Below are positions 1 to 8,000 of a stretch of DNA of 12,113 nucleotides, piece by piece. Source of the stretch: Rickettsiales bacterium (GTDB lineage: Bacteria; Pseudomonadota; Alphaproteobacteria; Rickettsiales; Deianiraeaceae); assembly GCA_947424985.1 (NCBI GenBank), contig CANDYN010000022.1:1-12113 (forward strand), written 5' to 3'. The notes below the pieces were generated by a model. The model ran no database searches and had not been told where the DNA came from. It saw only the letters and a program-made list of their open reading frames with translations. The position numbers and the translations under genes are program-made. The first letter of the stretch is position 1; each line of letters starts with the position of its first letter.

Positions 1-942
1 GTTTGGCTTGATGCGCTTACAAACTACCTTTCTGCACTTAGCGAAAGCCGTGATAAATTTTGGGATAAAAGACGGGACGATGCAAAGGTTTTGCATGTTG
101 TAGGAAAGGATATTTTGAGATTTCACGCTGTTTATTGGCCGGCGTTTTTAATTGCAGAAAAGCTTGAATATAGCGAACTTTTATCAACCTTGGAGCTGGA
201 TATTTCTGAAATACCGAAAAAGATTGATAAAAAGTGGCTATTTGATTCTGTATTTGCACACGGCTGGTGGACAAATAACGGTGAAAAAATATCAAAATCG
301 CTGAAAAATACAATTGATCCGAAAGACGAGATTGCTTTCATCGAAAATTTTGGTGTCAAAACCTCGATTGCAACTGATTATTTTCGATATTTTATGGTAA
401 AAGCTATGCCATTTGGAAATGATGGAAGTTATTCTCGTGCGACTTTGCTTGAAAATGTTAATGCTGATCTTGCAAATAACATAGGAAATCTTGTTCAAAG
501 AACCCTTTCAATGGCGATAAAGTATATTCCGGATGGAATTTTAGAGATTCATGAGGAAAAATGTAAAAATATTCAAGAAAAAATTGATCAGTGCTCGCAG
601 TTTTATCAAGACCTTGTGCTTGATGAAGCTTTATCTGTTGTCTTAAAAATTGCAAGAGAGGCAAACGAATTTATTGATGAAAAGGCTCCGTGGAAGCTTG
701 CAAAGGAGGGTAAAATTAGTGAAATTTCCGAAGCATTGGCTGATGTTTTGGTGAATATTTCCGCAATTGGAATTTGCATAAATCCGATTTGCCCCGTAAT
801 TGGTCTTGAAATTTTGAAATCAATTGGATTGACTCAGGCTATAAAATTTGAAGATTTTTCTAAAGTCTTGCTTGAAAAAAAGCAATTTAAAATAGAAAAA
901 GCAAATCCGATTTGTCCGAGACTTTCCGAGGTTTTGAAATAA
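1..942 (+). CDS. metG: Methionyl-tRNA synthetase, C-terminal part (5' end outside window)
   Basis: Cytoplasmic class I aminoacyl-tRNA synthetase that charges tRNA-Met with methionine. The reading frame is open from base 1, so the N-terminal part with the HIGH motif lies to the left. The visible 313 residues begin with VWLDALTNYLSAL and continue with HVVGKDILRFH (residues 32-42), both typical of the MetRS catalytic core. The KMSKS loop is KISKS at residues 96-100. The helical anticodon-binding domain follows: NLVQR at 163-167 and APWKLAK around W231 match the Asn, Arg and Trp that read the CAU anticodon in the E. coli enzyme. The protein ends soon after NPICPRL and lacks the C-terminal EMAPII-like tRNA-binding domain, as in the short (about 510 residue) MetRS form. 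It converges with the eptA-type gene, with stop codons only a few bases apart. Identification is secure. Confidence 0.96.
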   Translation, partial: VWLDALTNYLSALSESRDKFWDKRRDDAKVLHVVGKDILRFHAVYWPAFLIAEKLEYSELLSTLELDISEIPKKIDKKWLFDSVFAHGWWTNNGEKISKSLKNTIDPKDEIAFIENFGVKTSIATDYFRYFMVKAMPFGNDGSYSRATLLENVNADLANNIGNLVQRTLSMAIKYIPDGILEIHEEKCKNIQEKIDQCSQFYQDLVLDEALSVVLKIAREANEFIDEKAPWKLAKEGKISEISEALADVLVNISAIGICINPICPVIGLEILKSIGLTQAIKFEDFSKVLLEKKQFKIEKANPICPRLSEVLK

Positions 943-948
943 AAACCT
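929..948. terminator. Hairpin across the convergent stop codons (possible bidirectional terminator)
   Basis: AGGTTTT (929-935) and AAAACCT (942-948) form a perfect 7-bp inverted repeat around a 6-base loop. The repeat covers the metG stop codon (940-942) and most of the stop codon of the opposing gene (947-949). It sits exactly where two converging transcripts would need to end. The stem is mostly A-T and no clean U-run follows on either strand (plus-strand sequence continues AATCACAATTTTT), so strong intrinsic termination is doubtful. Confidence 0.35.
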
Positions 949-2500
949 AATCACAATTTTTTAGGATATCCAAGTTTTCACTGTAAAATTTGGTCTGTAA
1001 TGTTAAGAGCCCTGCAATTGTATGATAAATATTATCATGACTTGGATTTTTTAGCTTACTGATGCAAGATTTTATTGAGCCATGCTTTGCTTTGTAGGAT
1101 TTTGACGTATAGATTAAAAACGGAATCTCCTTTTGCTCTTTTGGTGCAATACTATACGGAAATCCATGTAAGAAAAATCCGTTTTCACCGAGCGATTCTC
1201 CGTGATCTGAGGCATAAATTAATATAGTTGGTTTACTTGTTGTTTCAATTTTCTTAATTACTTCAGCTAAAAAATAATCTGTATATAAAATTGTATTGTC
1301 GTAGGTATTTACAAGTTGATCCTTTGTGCATTTTGCAACCTCAGCTGTTTTACAGATTGGTACAAATTTATCAAAACCGGCTTCGAATCTATCTTTATAA
1401 AGAGGTCCGTGAGATCCGTTTTGATGCAAAACTATCATTTGTTGATCTTTTTCTTTTGCTACTTTATGTAAAATTTTATCAAATTCTGGAAGCATTTGTC
1501 CATCCGGTTCACCGTTAAATCTTGATACGTGTACTTTATCGCAAATACCATAACATCCACCGAAATTATTTTCAAGCCAATAAGATTTTAAATTCAGTCG
1601 TAAAAGTGTATTTAAAAGGGATTCCTTTTTGTTGTTTTCAAAGCAAACTCTTGATTCCGGCGAGAAAATGCAGGGCAGAGATTCGTTGGTAGATGTTCCG
1701 CAGGACGTTGCATTGTCGACTCTTTCAATATCAAGTTTTGCAAGTAATGGATTGGTTTCTCTTTCATACCCATAAAGCGAAAAATTAGCACGTCTTGCCG
1801 TTTCACCTACGACTAAAATAACCAAAATATCATTCTTCTTTTCAATTTTTGCGTTCAAATCTATTTCTGTTTTAAGATTTTTTAATCTACGTTGTTTTTT
1901 TATGCACGAAATTGATGCTGAAATATAATTTGACGGAACGACTTTTCCTCCGAGTGAGTGATTTTTTCTAAAAAAGGATGCAATTTGGACGTAATTTGGT
2001 AAAATTATAGCGATTGATATTATAAAAGTTGTTATCAGTATCGCAACTTTTTTTATATATCCGATATGTATAATTTTTGTTCTTAAAATTAAAAATATTG
2101 GTACAATGCAAAAGAAAAACATATATACAATCATTCCAAGCGATAACAGCCCAATGGTTTCATTTATATCTGTCATGAGGGCATTTTCAATCATTCCACG
2201 GTCGATAACTATGTTATATGAAAATATGAAATATGAGCAAATTGAACTTATAATTAAGAATAAAATTGCAAAAAATTTTACAAGTTTTGGTATTATAAAA
2301 AATATTTGAAAAATAAGGAAATATAGAAGATTTAATCCAATTAGTAAAACGAAAAAGAAGTATACATCGCGCACTGTTTCGATATTTACCAAATTATGTA
2401 TACTTTTCCATATAAAAAAATTTAAAATTGTACAATGGAAAATCGAGTAAATAAATGTAAATTGAAAATTTGTAGTTTTAAACTTTATATTTTTAAACAT
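947..2500 (-). CDS. eptA: EptA/MCR-family lipid A phosphoethanolamine transferase
   Basis: Inner-membrane enzyme with a periplasmic catalytic domain of the alkaline phosphatase/sulfatase fold. The family moves phosphoethanolamine from phosphatidylethanolamine to lipid A or LPS core, lowering surface negative charge and polymyxin sensitivity. The 517 residues (EptA is about 547) start with roughly five transmembrane segments (about 14-30, 46-70, 76-96, 116-138, 150-168). The catalytic domain shows VGETAR (metal ligand E233), CGTST with predicted nucleophile T271, HQNGSHGP (359-366), SDHGES (D432, H433) and LHGFPY (H445). Cysteine pairs C267/C277 and C383/C391 have the spacing of the MCR-1 disulfides. 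It is the second gene of a minus-strand operon, overlapping the upstream kinase by 16 bases. No Shine-Dalgarno precedes its ATG, so translation is probably coupled. The family is very clear; the acceptor (lipid A, core sugar or another glycan) is inferred, and eptA is the closest generic symbol. Confidence 0.9.
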   Translation of the reverse strand: MFKNIKFKTTNFQFTFIYSIFHCTILNFFIWKSIHNLVNIETVRDVYFFFVLLIGLNLLYFLIFQIFFIIPKLVKFFAILFLIISSICSYFIFSYNIVIDRGMIENALMTDINETIGLLSLGMIVYMFFFCIVPIFLILRTKIIHIGYIKKVAILITTFIISIAIILPNYVQIASFFRKNHSLGGKVVPSNYISASISCIKKQRRLKNLKTEIDLNAKIEKKNDILVILVVGETARRANFSLYGYERETNPLLAKLDIERVDNATSCGTSTNESLPCIFSPESRVCFENNKKESLLNTLLRLNLKSYWLENNFGGCYGICDKVHVSRFNGEPDGQMLPEFDKILHKVAKEKDQQMIVLHQNGSHGPLYKDRFEAGFDKFVPICKTAEVAKCTKDQLVNTYDNTILYTDYFLAEVIKKIETTSKPTILIYASDHGESLGENGFFLHGFPYSIAPKEQKEIPFLIYTSKSYKAKHGSIKSCISKLKNPSHDNIYHTIAGLLTLQTKFYSENLDILKNCD

Positions 2501-3054
2501 ATTGCAAAAGAAAGAGGGATTAATAAATTATCATCAATTTTAAGTTTTTTGCTATAAAGTTCACACATTGCCGATATGCAGCATGGTATTATAAATAATT
2601 GAAAGTCAAGGTTTAGGTATTTTGAGTAAAAAAACGATATTATTAAAGATGAAAACAAAAAGCCACAAAATCCGGCCAAGGTTTTGTTTCCAACCATTTT
2701 TGGACTATTAATTAATTTTCCAAAAAAACAAGCGAATGTATCACAAAAAATCAAAATAAGCATGGAAATTATGGCAATATTTTTATCAAAAAAAACTATT
2801 GTAAGAAAACACCCAGCTAAAAAATACGTTGATCCAAGTGGTTTATCACTTTCAAAGTCACGAGTAAAAGATTTAAAAATTTGCATAAAAATTTGATTCA
2901 TTTTGGCAAATTTTATCCTCAAAAGATCAAATATAGCGCAGAGCGCAAATAAGAATCCAACTGCGAAAATCATAGTATTTTTTTCAAGGTAAAAGTATGA
3001 AGTCGGAATAATGCTAGACAGCAGGTGGACTGACTTTCTTAGCATTTCATTCAT
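2485..3054 (-). CDS. CTP-dependent lipid kinase of the dolichol/diacylglycerol/phytol kinase family
   Basis: Small polytopic membrane protein of 189 residues, about the usual length for bacterial members. The family (eukaryotic relatives Sec59, Dgk1, VTE5) phosphorylates a lipid alcohol with CTP; related CDP-diglyceride synthetases share the fold. Seen in order: RKSVH (6-10, matching the family's N-terminal RK..H), FDLLR (42-46), GSTYFLAG (74-81), CDTFACFFGK (104-113, family pattern GD..A...G), GNKTLAG (122-128, family GKTLEG) and ELYSKKLKIDDN (165-176, family E......DDN). Hydrophobic helices fill the stretches between. The ATG at 3054 is preferred because promoter 3086-3113 leaves a leader of about 25 bases; an ATG three codons later is possible. 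Neither start has a clear Shine-Dalgarno. The stop codon lies inside the start of the downstream EptA gene. The substrate cannot be read from sequence: diacylglycerol is suggested by the EptA partner, with undecaprenol or another polyprenol as the alternative. Confidence 0.82.
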   Translation of the reverse strand: MNEMLRKSVHLLSSIIPTSYFYLEKNTMIFAVGFLFALCAIFDLLRIKFAKMNQIFMQIFKSFTRDFESDKPLGSTYFLAGCFLTIVFFDKNIAIISMLILIFCDTFACFFGKLINSPKMVGNKTLAGFCGFLFSSLIISFFYSKYLNLDFQLFIIPCCISAMCELYSKKLKIDDNLLIPLSFAICLKI

Positions 3055-3076
3055 TTTTGTATATATAAATCGTGCG

Positions 3077-3104
3077 TTGCATAATAGTATAGATTCAATA
3101 AAAT
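3077..3104 (+). promoter_or_regulatory. Possible recN promoter overlapping the divergent operon promoter
   Basis: TTGCAT (3077-3082), a 16-base spacer and TAAAAT (3099-3104) form a moderate sigma-70-like match about 75 bases upstream of the recN ATG. It physically overlaps the minus-strand promoter at 3086-3113, so the two could compete. An alternative lies closer to the gene: TTGATT at 3129-3134 with AATATT at 3152-3157. I saw no SOS-box palindrome of the CTG(N10)CAG type in the 3055-3178 gap, nor a convincing GTTC-type alphaproteobacterial LexA site. Low confidence. Confidence 0.25.
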
Positions 3105-3113
3105 ATTAGTCAA
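3086..3113 (-). promoter_or_regulatory. Sigma-70-type promoter for the lipid kinase-eptA operon
   Basis: On the minus strand, TTGACT (-35, bases 3113-3108) is followed after 16 bases by TATACT (-10, bases 3091-3086). Each box differs from consensus by one base. Transcription would start near 3079, about 25 bases before the kinase ATG. This is the best promoter match I found among the gaps in the window. AT-rich DNA gives chance -10 matches, but the paired boxes with good spacing in the correct gap make it credible. Confidence 0.6.
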
Positions 3114-3178
3114 TTAAAAAATTACATCTTGATTTTTAAATTTTATCGTTGAATATTCGGAAACTATAAACAGGTTTA

Positions 3179-4858
3179 ATGTTAAAATCGCTTTATATTG
3201 AAAATATAATTTTAATCGAGAAATGTGTTATGCAATTTGACAAAAGCATGACATGTATAACCGGTGATTCCGGTTCAGGAAAGTCGATAATTCTTGACGC
3301 ATTAAATATAATTTTGGGTGATAGAGCTTCACAAAGCGTAATCAGAGATGGAAAAGATCGTGCAATAATTTCAGCAGAATTTGATATCTCAAAAAGCGAA
3401 GATGTCATGAAAACGATATCCGATGCGGGATATGAAACAAATGGAGAGTTTTTGATCAAAAAAATTATAAATCGTGATTCTTCAAGTAAGATTTTATTAA
3501 ATGATCAGCCAACAAGCATAGGTTTTATCAAGGAAATTACGTCGAGTTTGATTCAAATTCATGGGCAAACGGACCAGCTTTTAATTTTAAATCAAAAAAG
3601 ACATAAGAAAATTCTTGATGATTGCATAGGCGAGACCATTTTAATGAAAGAAATTTCAAAATTATGTAATAAAATAAAGGAGAGAATAAAAGAAAAAAAT
3701 GAGATGGAGCTTGAACTGAAAAGAAGCATGGATATCTTAAAAGATCTTGAGGAAATGCAAGAAGATTTGGAAAAATATGATATTTTTGAAGGTGAGGAAA
3801 AACAGCTTGTTGAAAGAAGAATTGAATATTTAAAATCTGCAAAAATATCAAATTTTATCAAGGGAATCATTGAAAAAGCCAGTATTGATGGGTTAAAATC
3901 TGCCGTTTCTTTATTTGCAAAATTTCAACCTGAAGGCGTTGATGATGACGTCGTAAAACAAATATCTGATAGTGAAAATTCGTTAATTGAGGCAATGGAT
4001 AGTGTGTCTTGTGTTATTGATAATCTGTCAAAAATTTCATACGATATCACAAAACATTTTGATTTTGATATTTCAGAAATCGAAGAAAGACTTGAGCAAG
4101 TTAATGATGTTTGCAGAAAATATCGCATTCCAAATGGATCTTTATTTGTTTTTATCAGAGAAAACGATGATAAAATAAATCAAATATATGAACTTGAAAA
4201 TAGAATAAAATTGCTAAATTTGGAAATTGAAAATGATAAAAAAGAGTATATAATTCTTGCAAAGAAGATAAGTACAATAAGGCAAAAAAGTGCTGATGAA
4301 ATCTCGATTTGTGTGAATGAAATGCTAAAAAATCTTGAAATGCAGGATGCCGAGTTTAAGATTTGCGTAAATTTTGATGAAAATATCTTATCAAATGAAG
4401 GTTCTGACGAGGTTATTTTTATGGCAATGTTAAACAAGGGAACAAAATCATCTCCGATTAACGAAATCGCCTCTGGCGGGGAAATTTCAAGGCTAATTTT
4501 GGCTATAAAGTCAGCAATTGCAAGAAAGTTAAAAGATTCTTCCGTATTGATTTTCGATGAAATTGAGTCGGGACTTTCTACAAATGTTTCAATAAAAGTC
4601 AGTCTTGAGCTTGAAAAGCTTGCAAAGTCAATGCAAATTATTGCAATAACACATAATCCTTATATTGCGGGTGTTTCGGATTCTCATATTAAAATCTCAA
4701 AAAAAAGCGATGAAAGATCAACAACTACACTTGTCTTGCATCTTGATTCTCCCGAGGAAAGGCAAGAAGAAATTGCGCAAATGATCTCTTTTGATAAAAA
4801 CCATAATGCAATAAAAATGGCTGGAGAGATATTAAATGAAGCCAAAAAACGAAAATAA
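3179..4858 (+). CDS. recN: DNA repair protein RecN
   Basis: SMC-like ATPase that acts on the nucleoid in double-strand-break repair, holding DNA ends or sister chromatids together for RecA-dependent recombination. The 559 residues match the usual 550-570. The head is split: the N-terminal half has Walker A GDSGSGKS (29-36) and the Q-loop region HGQTDQ (128-133). Long charged helices follow (about 156-220 and 329-374), forming the coiled-coil arms. The C-terminal half has the ABC signature ASGGEISR (431-438) and Walker B LIFDEIESGLS (457-467). In the family the latter usually reads DEVD(T/S)G, so the second Asp is Glu463 here. The downstream THNPYIAG (491-498) differs from the common THLPQVA. 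The start is ATG 3179 with a weak AGG four bases upstream. It is divergent from the lipid kinase operon. The VirB6-like gene begins 60 bases after its stop. Confidence 0.95.
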   Translation: MLKSLYIENIILIEKCVMQFDKSMTCITGDSGSGKSIILDALNIILGDRASQSVIRDGKDRAIISAEFDISKSEDVMKTISDAGYETNGEFLIKKIINRDSSSKILLNDQPTSIGFIKEITSSLIQIHGQTDQLLILNQKRHKKILDDCIGETILMKEISKLCNKIKERIKEKNEMELELKRSMDILKDLEEMQEDLEKYDIFEGEEKQLVERRIEYLKSAKISNFIKGIIEKASIDGLKSAVSLFAKFQPEGVDDDVVKQISDSENSLIEAMDSVSCVIDNLSKISYDITKHFDFDISEIEERLEQVNDVCRKYRIPNGSLFVFIRENDDKINQIYELENRIKLLNLEIENDKKEYIILAKKISTIRQKSADEISICVNEMLKNLEMQDAEFKICVNFDENILSNEGSDEVIFMAMLNKGTKSSPINEIASGGEISRLILAIKSAIARKLKDSSVLIFDEIESGLSTNVSIKVSLELEKLAKSMQIIAITHNPYIAGVSDSHIKISKKSDERSTTTLVLHLDSPEERQEEIAQMISFDKNHNAIKMAGEILNEAKKRK

Positions 4859-4870
4859 ATCTTGCTTTTT

Positions 4871-4893
4871 ATTTAAAACTTTTTAGTTTAAAT
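4871..4893 (+). terminator. AT-only imperfect hairpin after recN (weak terminator candidate)
   Basis: ATTTAAAACT (4871-4880) can pair with AGTTTAAAT (4885-4893) around a TTTT loop with one bulged A. It starts 13 bases after the recN stop. The stem has a single G-C pair and no T-run follows directly, so it may only reduce read-through or be chance in AT-rich DNA. The 60-base gap gives no strong evidence for or against cotranscription of recN and the next gene. Confidence 0.25.
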
Positions 4894-4918
4894 ATGCCTT
4901 ATATAAGTTATTTTTATA

Positions 4919-5002
4919 ATGAAAACAACGGATCGAATATTTGACAAAATTCGATTGAGATTTTTGCTGTTAATATTAGCATTGGCACCCTTATCGTCTT
5001 GT
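4919..5002 (+). other. Lipoprotein signal peptide and lipobox of the VirB6-like protein
   Basis: The first 28 codons encode a basic N-region, a nine-residue hydrophobic core and LSSC, with C28 encoded at 5000-5002. This is the pattern cleaved by signal peptidase II after diacylglyceryl transfer. The residues after Cys are Gly-Ser. There is no Asp at +2, so the enterobacterial inner-membrane retention signal is absent. Confidence 0.8.
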
Positions 5003-8000
5003 GGATCAAATGACGAATGTATCGCAGCTGATGATTTTGGTGCGTACGAATATAGCATGAAAACAAATGTTTATGCTTTAAATCCGTCCTTAATGACAAA
5101 TCCTGATATACTTAAAGATGCAACTAAAGAGACGAAAGATCAGAGTGAGATTTCACCGGGGATAAGTGAAAAAGATGCATATCAAAGTTCTTGGACTAAG
5201 ATTAAAGTTAAAACGAATGATTCCGGTACATTGCGTAATGAAAATAAAAATGGATTTATTGTAAAAGATGGATCTGTTGTTACAATAAATCTTTTAGATG
5301 GAGCCGTAAATCTTGTTTCCAAGAGTGAGACGTTAAACTTGATAGTCGATGATAATGCAAAAAGCTCCGGTTTTGCCGGGATAGCTGTAACTAAAACAAA
5401 GTTTGAGCCTGGTGCACTTGTTACGATTACGATTGCAGGAAATGCACAGAGTGCGGAGAATAATGAGTCTGCAGATTTGTCTTCCATGATAGCTTTTCAT
5501 GTTGAATCGGATAACCTTGATGGAACTGTTGCTAGCTATAAAGATCCATCTGCATGGATCTGTAACGTTGGTTCGAAGCAATTTTATAGTTCAAGACAAG
5601 ATCAGCGCAATGGTAAATATATTTGTGATTTTATAACGGGAGTTGGGTGTGATCCAGTTGGTCAATATGACAGAATATCCGATGCATATTATCCGATATT
5701 TGGAAGCGGATATACCATTTCAGGTGAAAACAAAATTGTAAGGGAGCAGGTTATAGATCATGAAATGTTTGATGTAAATAGCGGTTTTGCAATTTGTACA
5801 TCAAATCCAAATTTAGAGAGTAGATATAATGCGAATGGTGATGGCAGTAAGATGATTGGTTGGTCTGATTCGGATTGGCCATTTGAAAACGCATTAACCG
5901 GAACATATTTTGATGGTAAGTCTTGCGCAAGCCTTGCAACAACGCACAACATGTCTGTTATTGCGCAAAAAATTGGCGGTATTGTAAAATATGCAACTGT
6001 AAGTGGAATGAGTAGGAACGATTGGTCAAGCGGTAAAAACTATATTATAGATTCCGCATATCCAAATATAAACAATCCATATAGAAGTGATAATTCAAGT
6101 GGTAGATTGACAACTTGCTATCAGCCAAAGTTTACAACAATAAATCCAAAGCAAATATTTTTATTTAGAAGTCTTTCGAATGATCCAAAGGCACATACGG
6201 GTTTTCATCACAATAGACAGAGAATTGAAGAAAATTTGAGAAATGGTGCATGGAAAGGATATTTTGAGCACTGTGGAATATCGCCGTTAACCGTTACAAG
6301 GGATGATTACAATTCATTTAAGTTCATGGCAAGTTTTATTTCAAGGCCACATGTTGCAAATGCCATTATGAGAGCGTATTCGGAGCCAAAATGGGAATGT
6401 GATGGGGGTGATAATTGTGGTTATTCGAAGATTAATAGTGATGCACCATTGCCAAGTGTTGAGGTTGATGAGGAGGGAGACGAGGAAGACTTGGAAATGT
6501 ATTTTATTGGAGGTAGTAGTGATTTTACTGATGTTAAGGCATTCACAACTGATGATTATTGCAATGTTACAAATGACGCTTCAGATGATTATAGAAAAAC
6601 TTGTGCAGGGGCGGTTCAAATACAAACTATGTTGCGAGCTAATAACTTTTGCTATTCTGGTCATAGAAATACAAAGTTAGTTAATTCAAGATATTTGGAT
6701 TTTGATGATGATATTAAAGAAATTCCGGAACGTGGAAGTGTGAAGCCTGAATGTCAAATAAAGATTAATGGCGATTCATCGAAAAATACCTATATAGATA
6801 TGTCAAACTCAAGGTCTTGGGCTGTTTATCCGCAGGTTTTTCAAAAGAACACGGAAATTTCAATAACGTCAAATGCAAGAATTTCAAATTCCGGTGGTGG
6901 TTTTTATGATATAAGAGATAAAGAGTTACAGGAGCTTAATCTTGGTACAATGCCAAGTAGTGCATTTTATACTCAATTATACGGACAATTTTCACCTCTT
7001 GATAGTACTCCGGATATTGTTGGTAGTAGTGCAAAGCTTTCAAAGTATGGTTGGTGTTACGAAAGAAGTCCGTGTAAGGTAAATTCGAGAGGTTGCTCAA
7101 GTTATTCATATATTGGAAGTGAAGATGATGAAAAAAAAGCAGATTCAGATGGAAAATTGGCATTTCATGTTTGGTCGTATGCTGAATATGACAATGATAG
7201 CTATAACAATCATTCAAAATTTAAAAATTTACGATGTAACTCAATAGATACAGATGTTCTTAACTCAAATTTGGAAACAAAAGAATACAAATCTTATGGT
7301 AGCAATGAATTTTTATATCATGACACAATGGTTAAAAAAACGTGTGGATATGATGGATTTAATAAGGGCGAAAAAACAAAGCCTGAGTATAGAGCTATAT
7401 ATTGCAATTCACAGGCCAAATGGATGCCAAATGGTGTTCCAAGGGGACCGGGAACCATTAGCATTAGTACGTCCAATCCGCTCTACTGTAGCGGTGGTGG
7501 AATTTCATCATCTTTAAGTGGTCCACAGTTTATTGCCAATGATAGTACGCCAAGCGTTTCTTCGCATAACTTATACTGTCATCCAAATAAAACAAGAGAG
7601 TGCGGGATTGCGATGGGTTTTAGAACTTTTAAAGGTGAAATTCATCGTTGCATCAAGGGCTATAAATTAATATGCAGCGATAAAAGATATAATGGGGATC
7701 AGTGCGGAATATGGCCAAAGCCAAGTGCACAAGATTTGGCTGAGGACAGCAGTGGAACGTACCTCAGGACTCTCGGTGTATGCGTTAGGAGGGTGACTGG
7801 AGTGAGCGGAACGGAGAGTAAGACAATGCAATATTTAATGAGGTATAATAACATTGAGGATGCGGCATCAACCAACAATGGTACCTCGGCGTTTGGGGGG
7901 TCGTCGTATAATCCATCTTTAAAAAATTTAACTCAGTATGATGAATTTGATCCATCTTCACCAGATAGAAATCAAAGTGTTTCAGTTGCTGGAAATAGTC

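Noticed and set aside
3055..3178. Search for an SOS/LexA operator upstream of recN.
   Set aside because: No convincing palindrome of either the enterobacterial or the alphaproteobacterial type was found by eye.
4915..4920. A perfect TATAAT immediately before the VirB6-like start codon.
   Set aside because: It overlaps the ATG, so transcription from it would start inside the coding region and remove the signal peptide. I saw no matching -35 box; it is likely chance.
4894..4944. A 16-codon reading frame (MPYISYFYN...) overlapping the start of the VirB6-like gene, as a possible leader peptide.
   Set aside because: It has no ribosome-binding site and no regulatory hallmark, and a short frame like this is expected by chance in AT-rich DNA.
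5830..5856. NANGDGSK in the giant protein as an EF-hand or dockerin calcium loop.
   Set aside because: The required spacing of acidic residues over twelve positions is not met, and no second loop is paired with it.
5751..5952. Two antisense open frames of about 63 codons in this stretch, and similar ones elsewhere in the giant gene.
   Set aside because: They are low-complexity shadows of the coding strand, with no recognisable motif or start signal.
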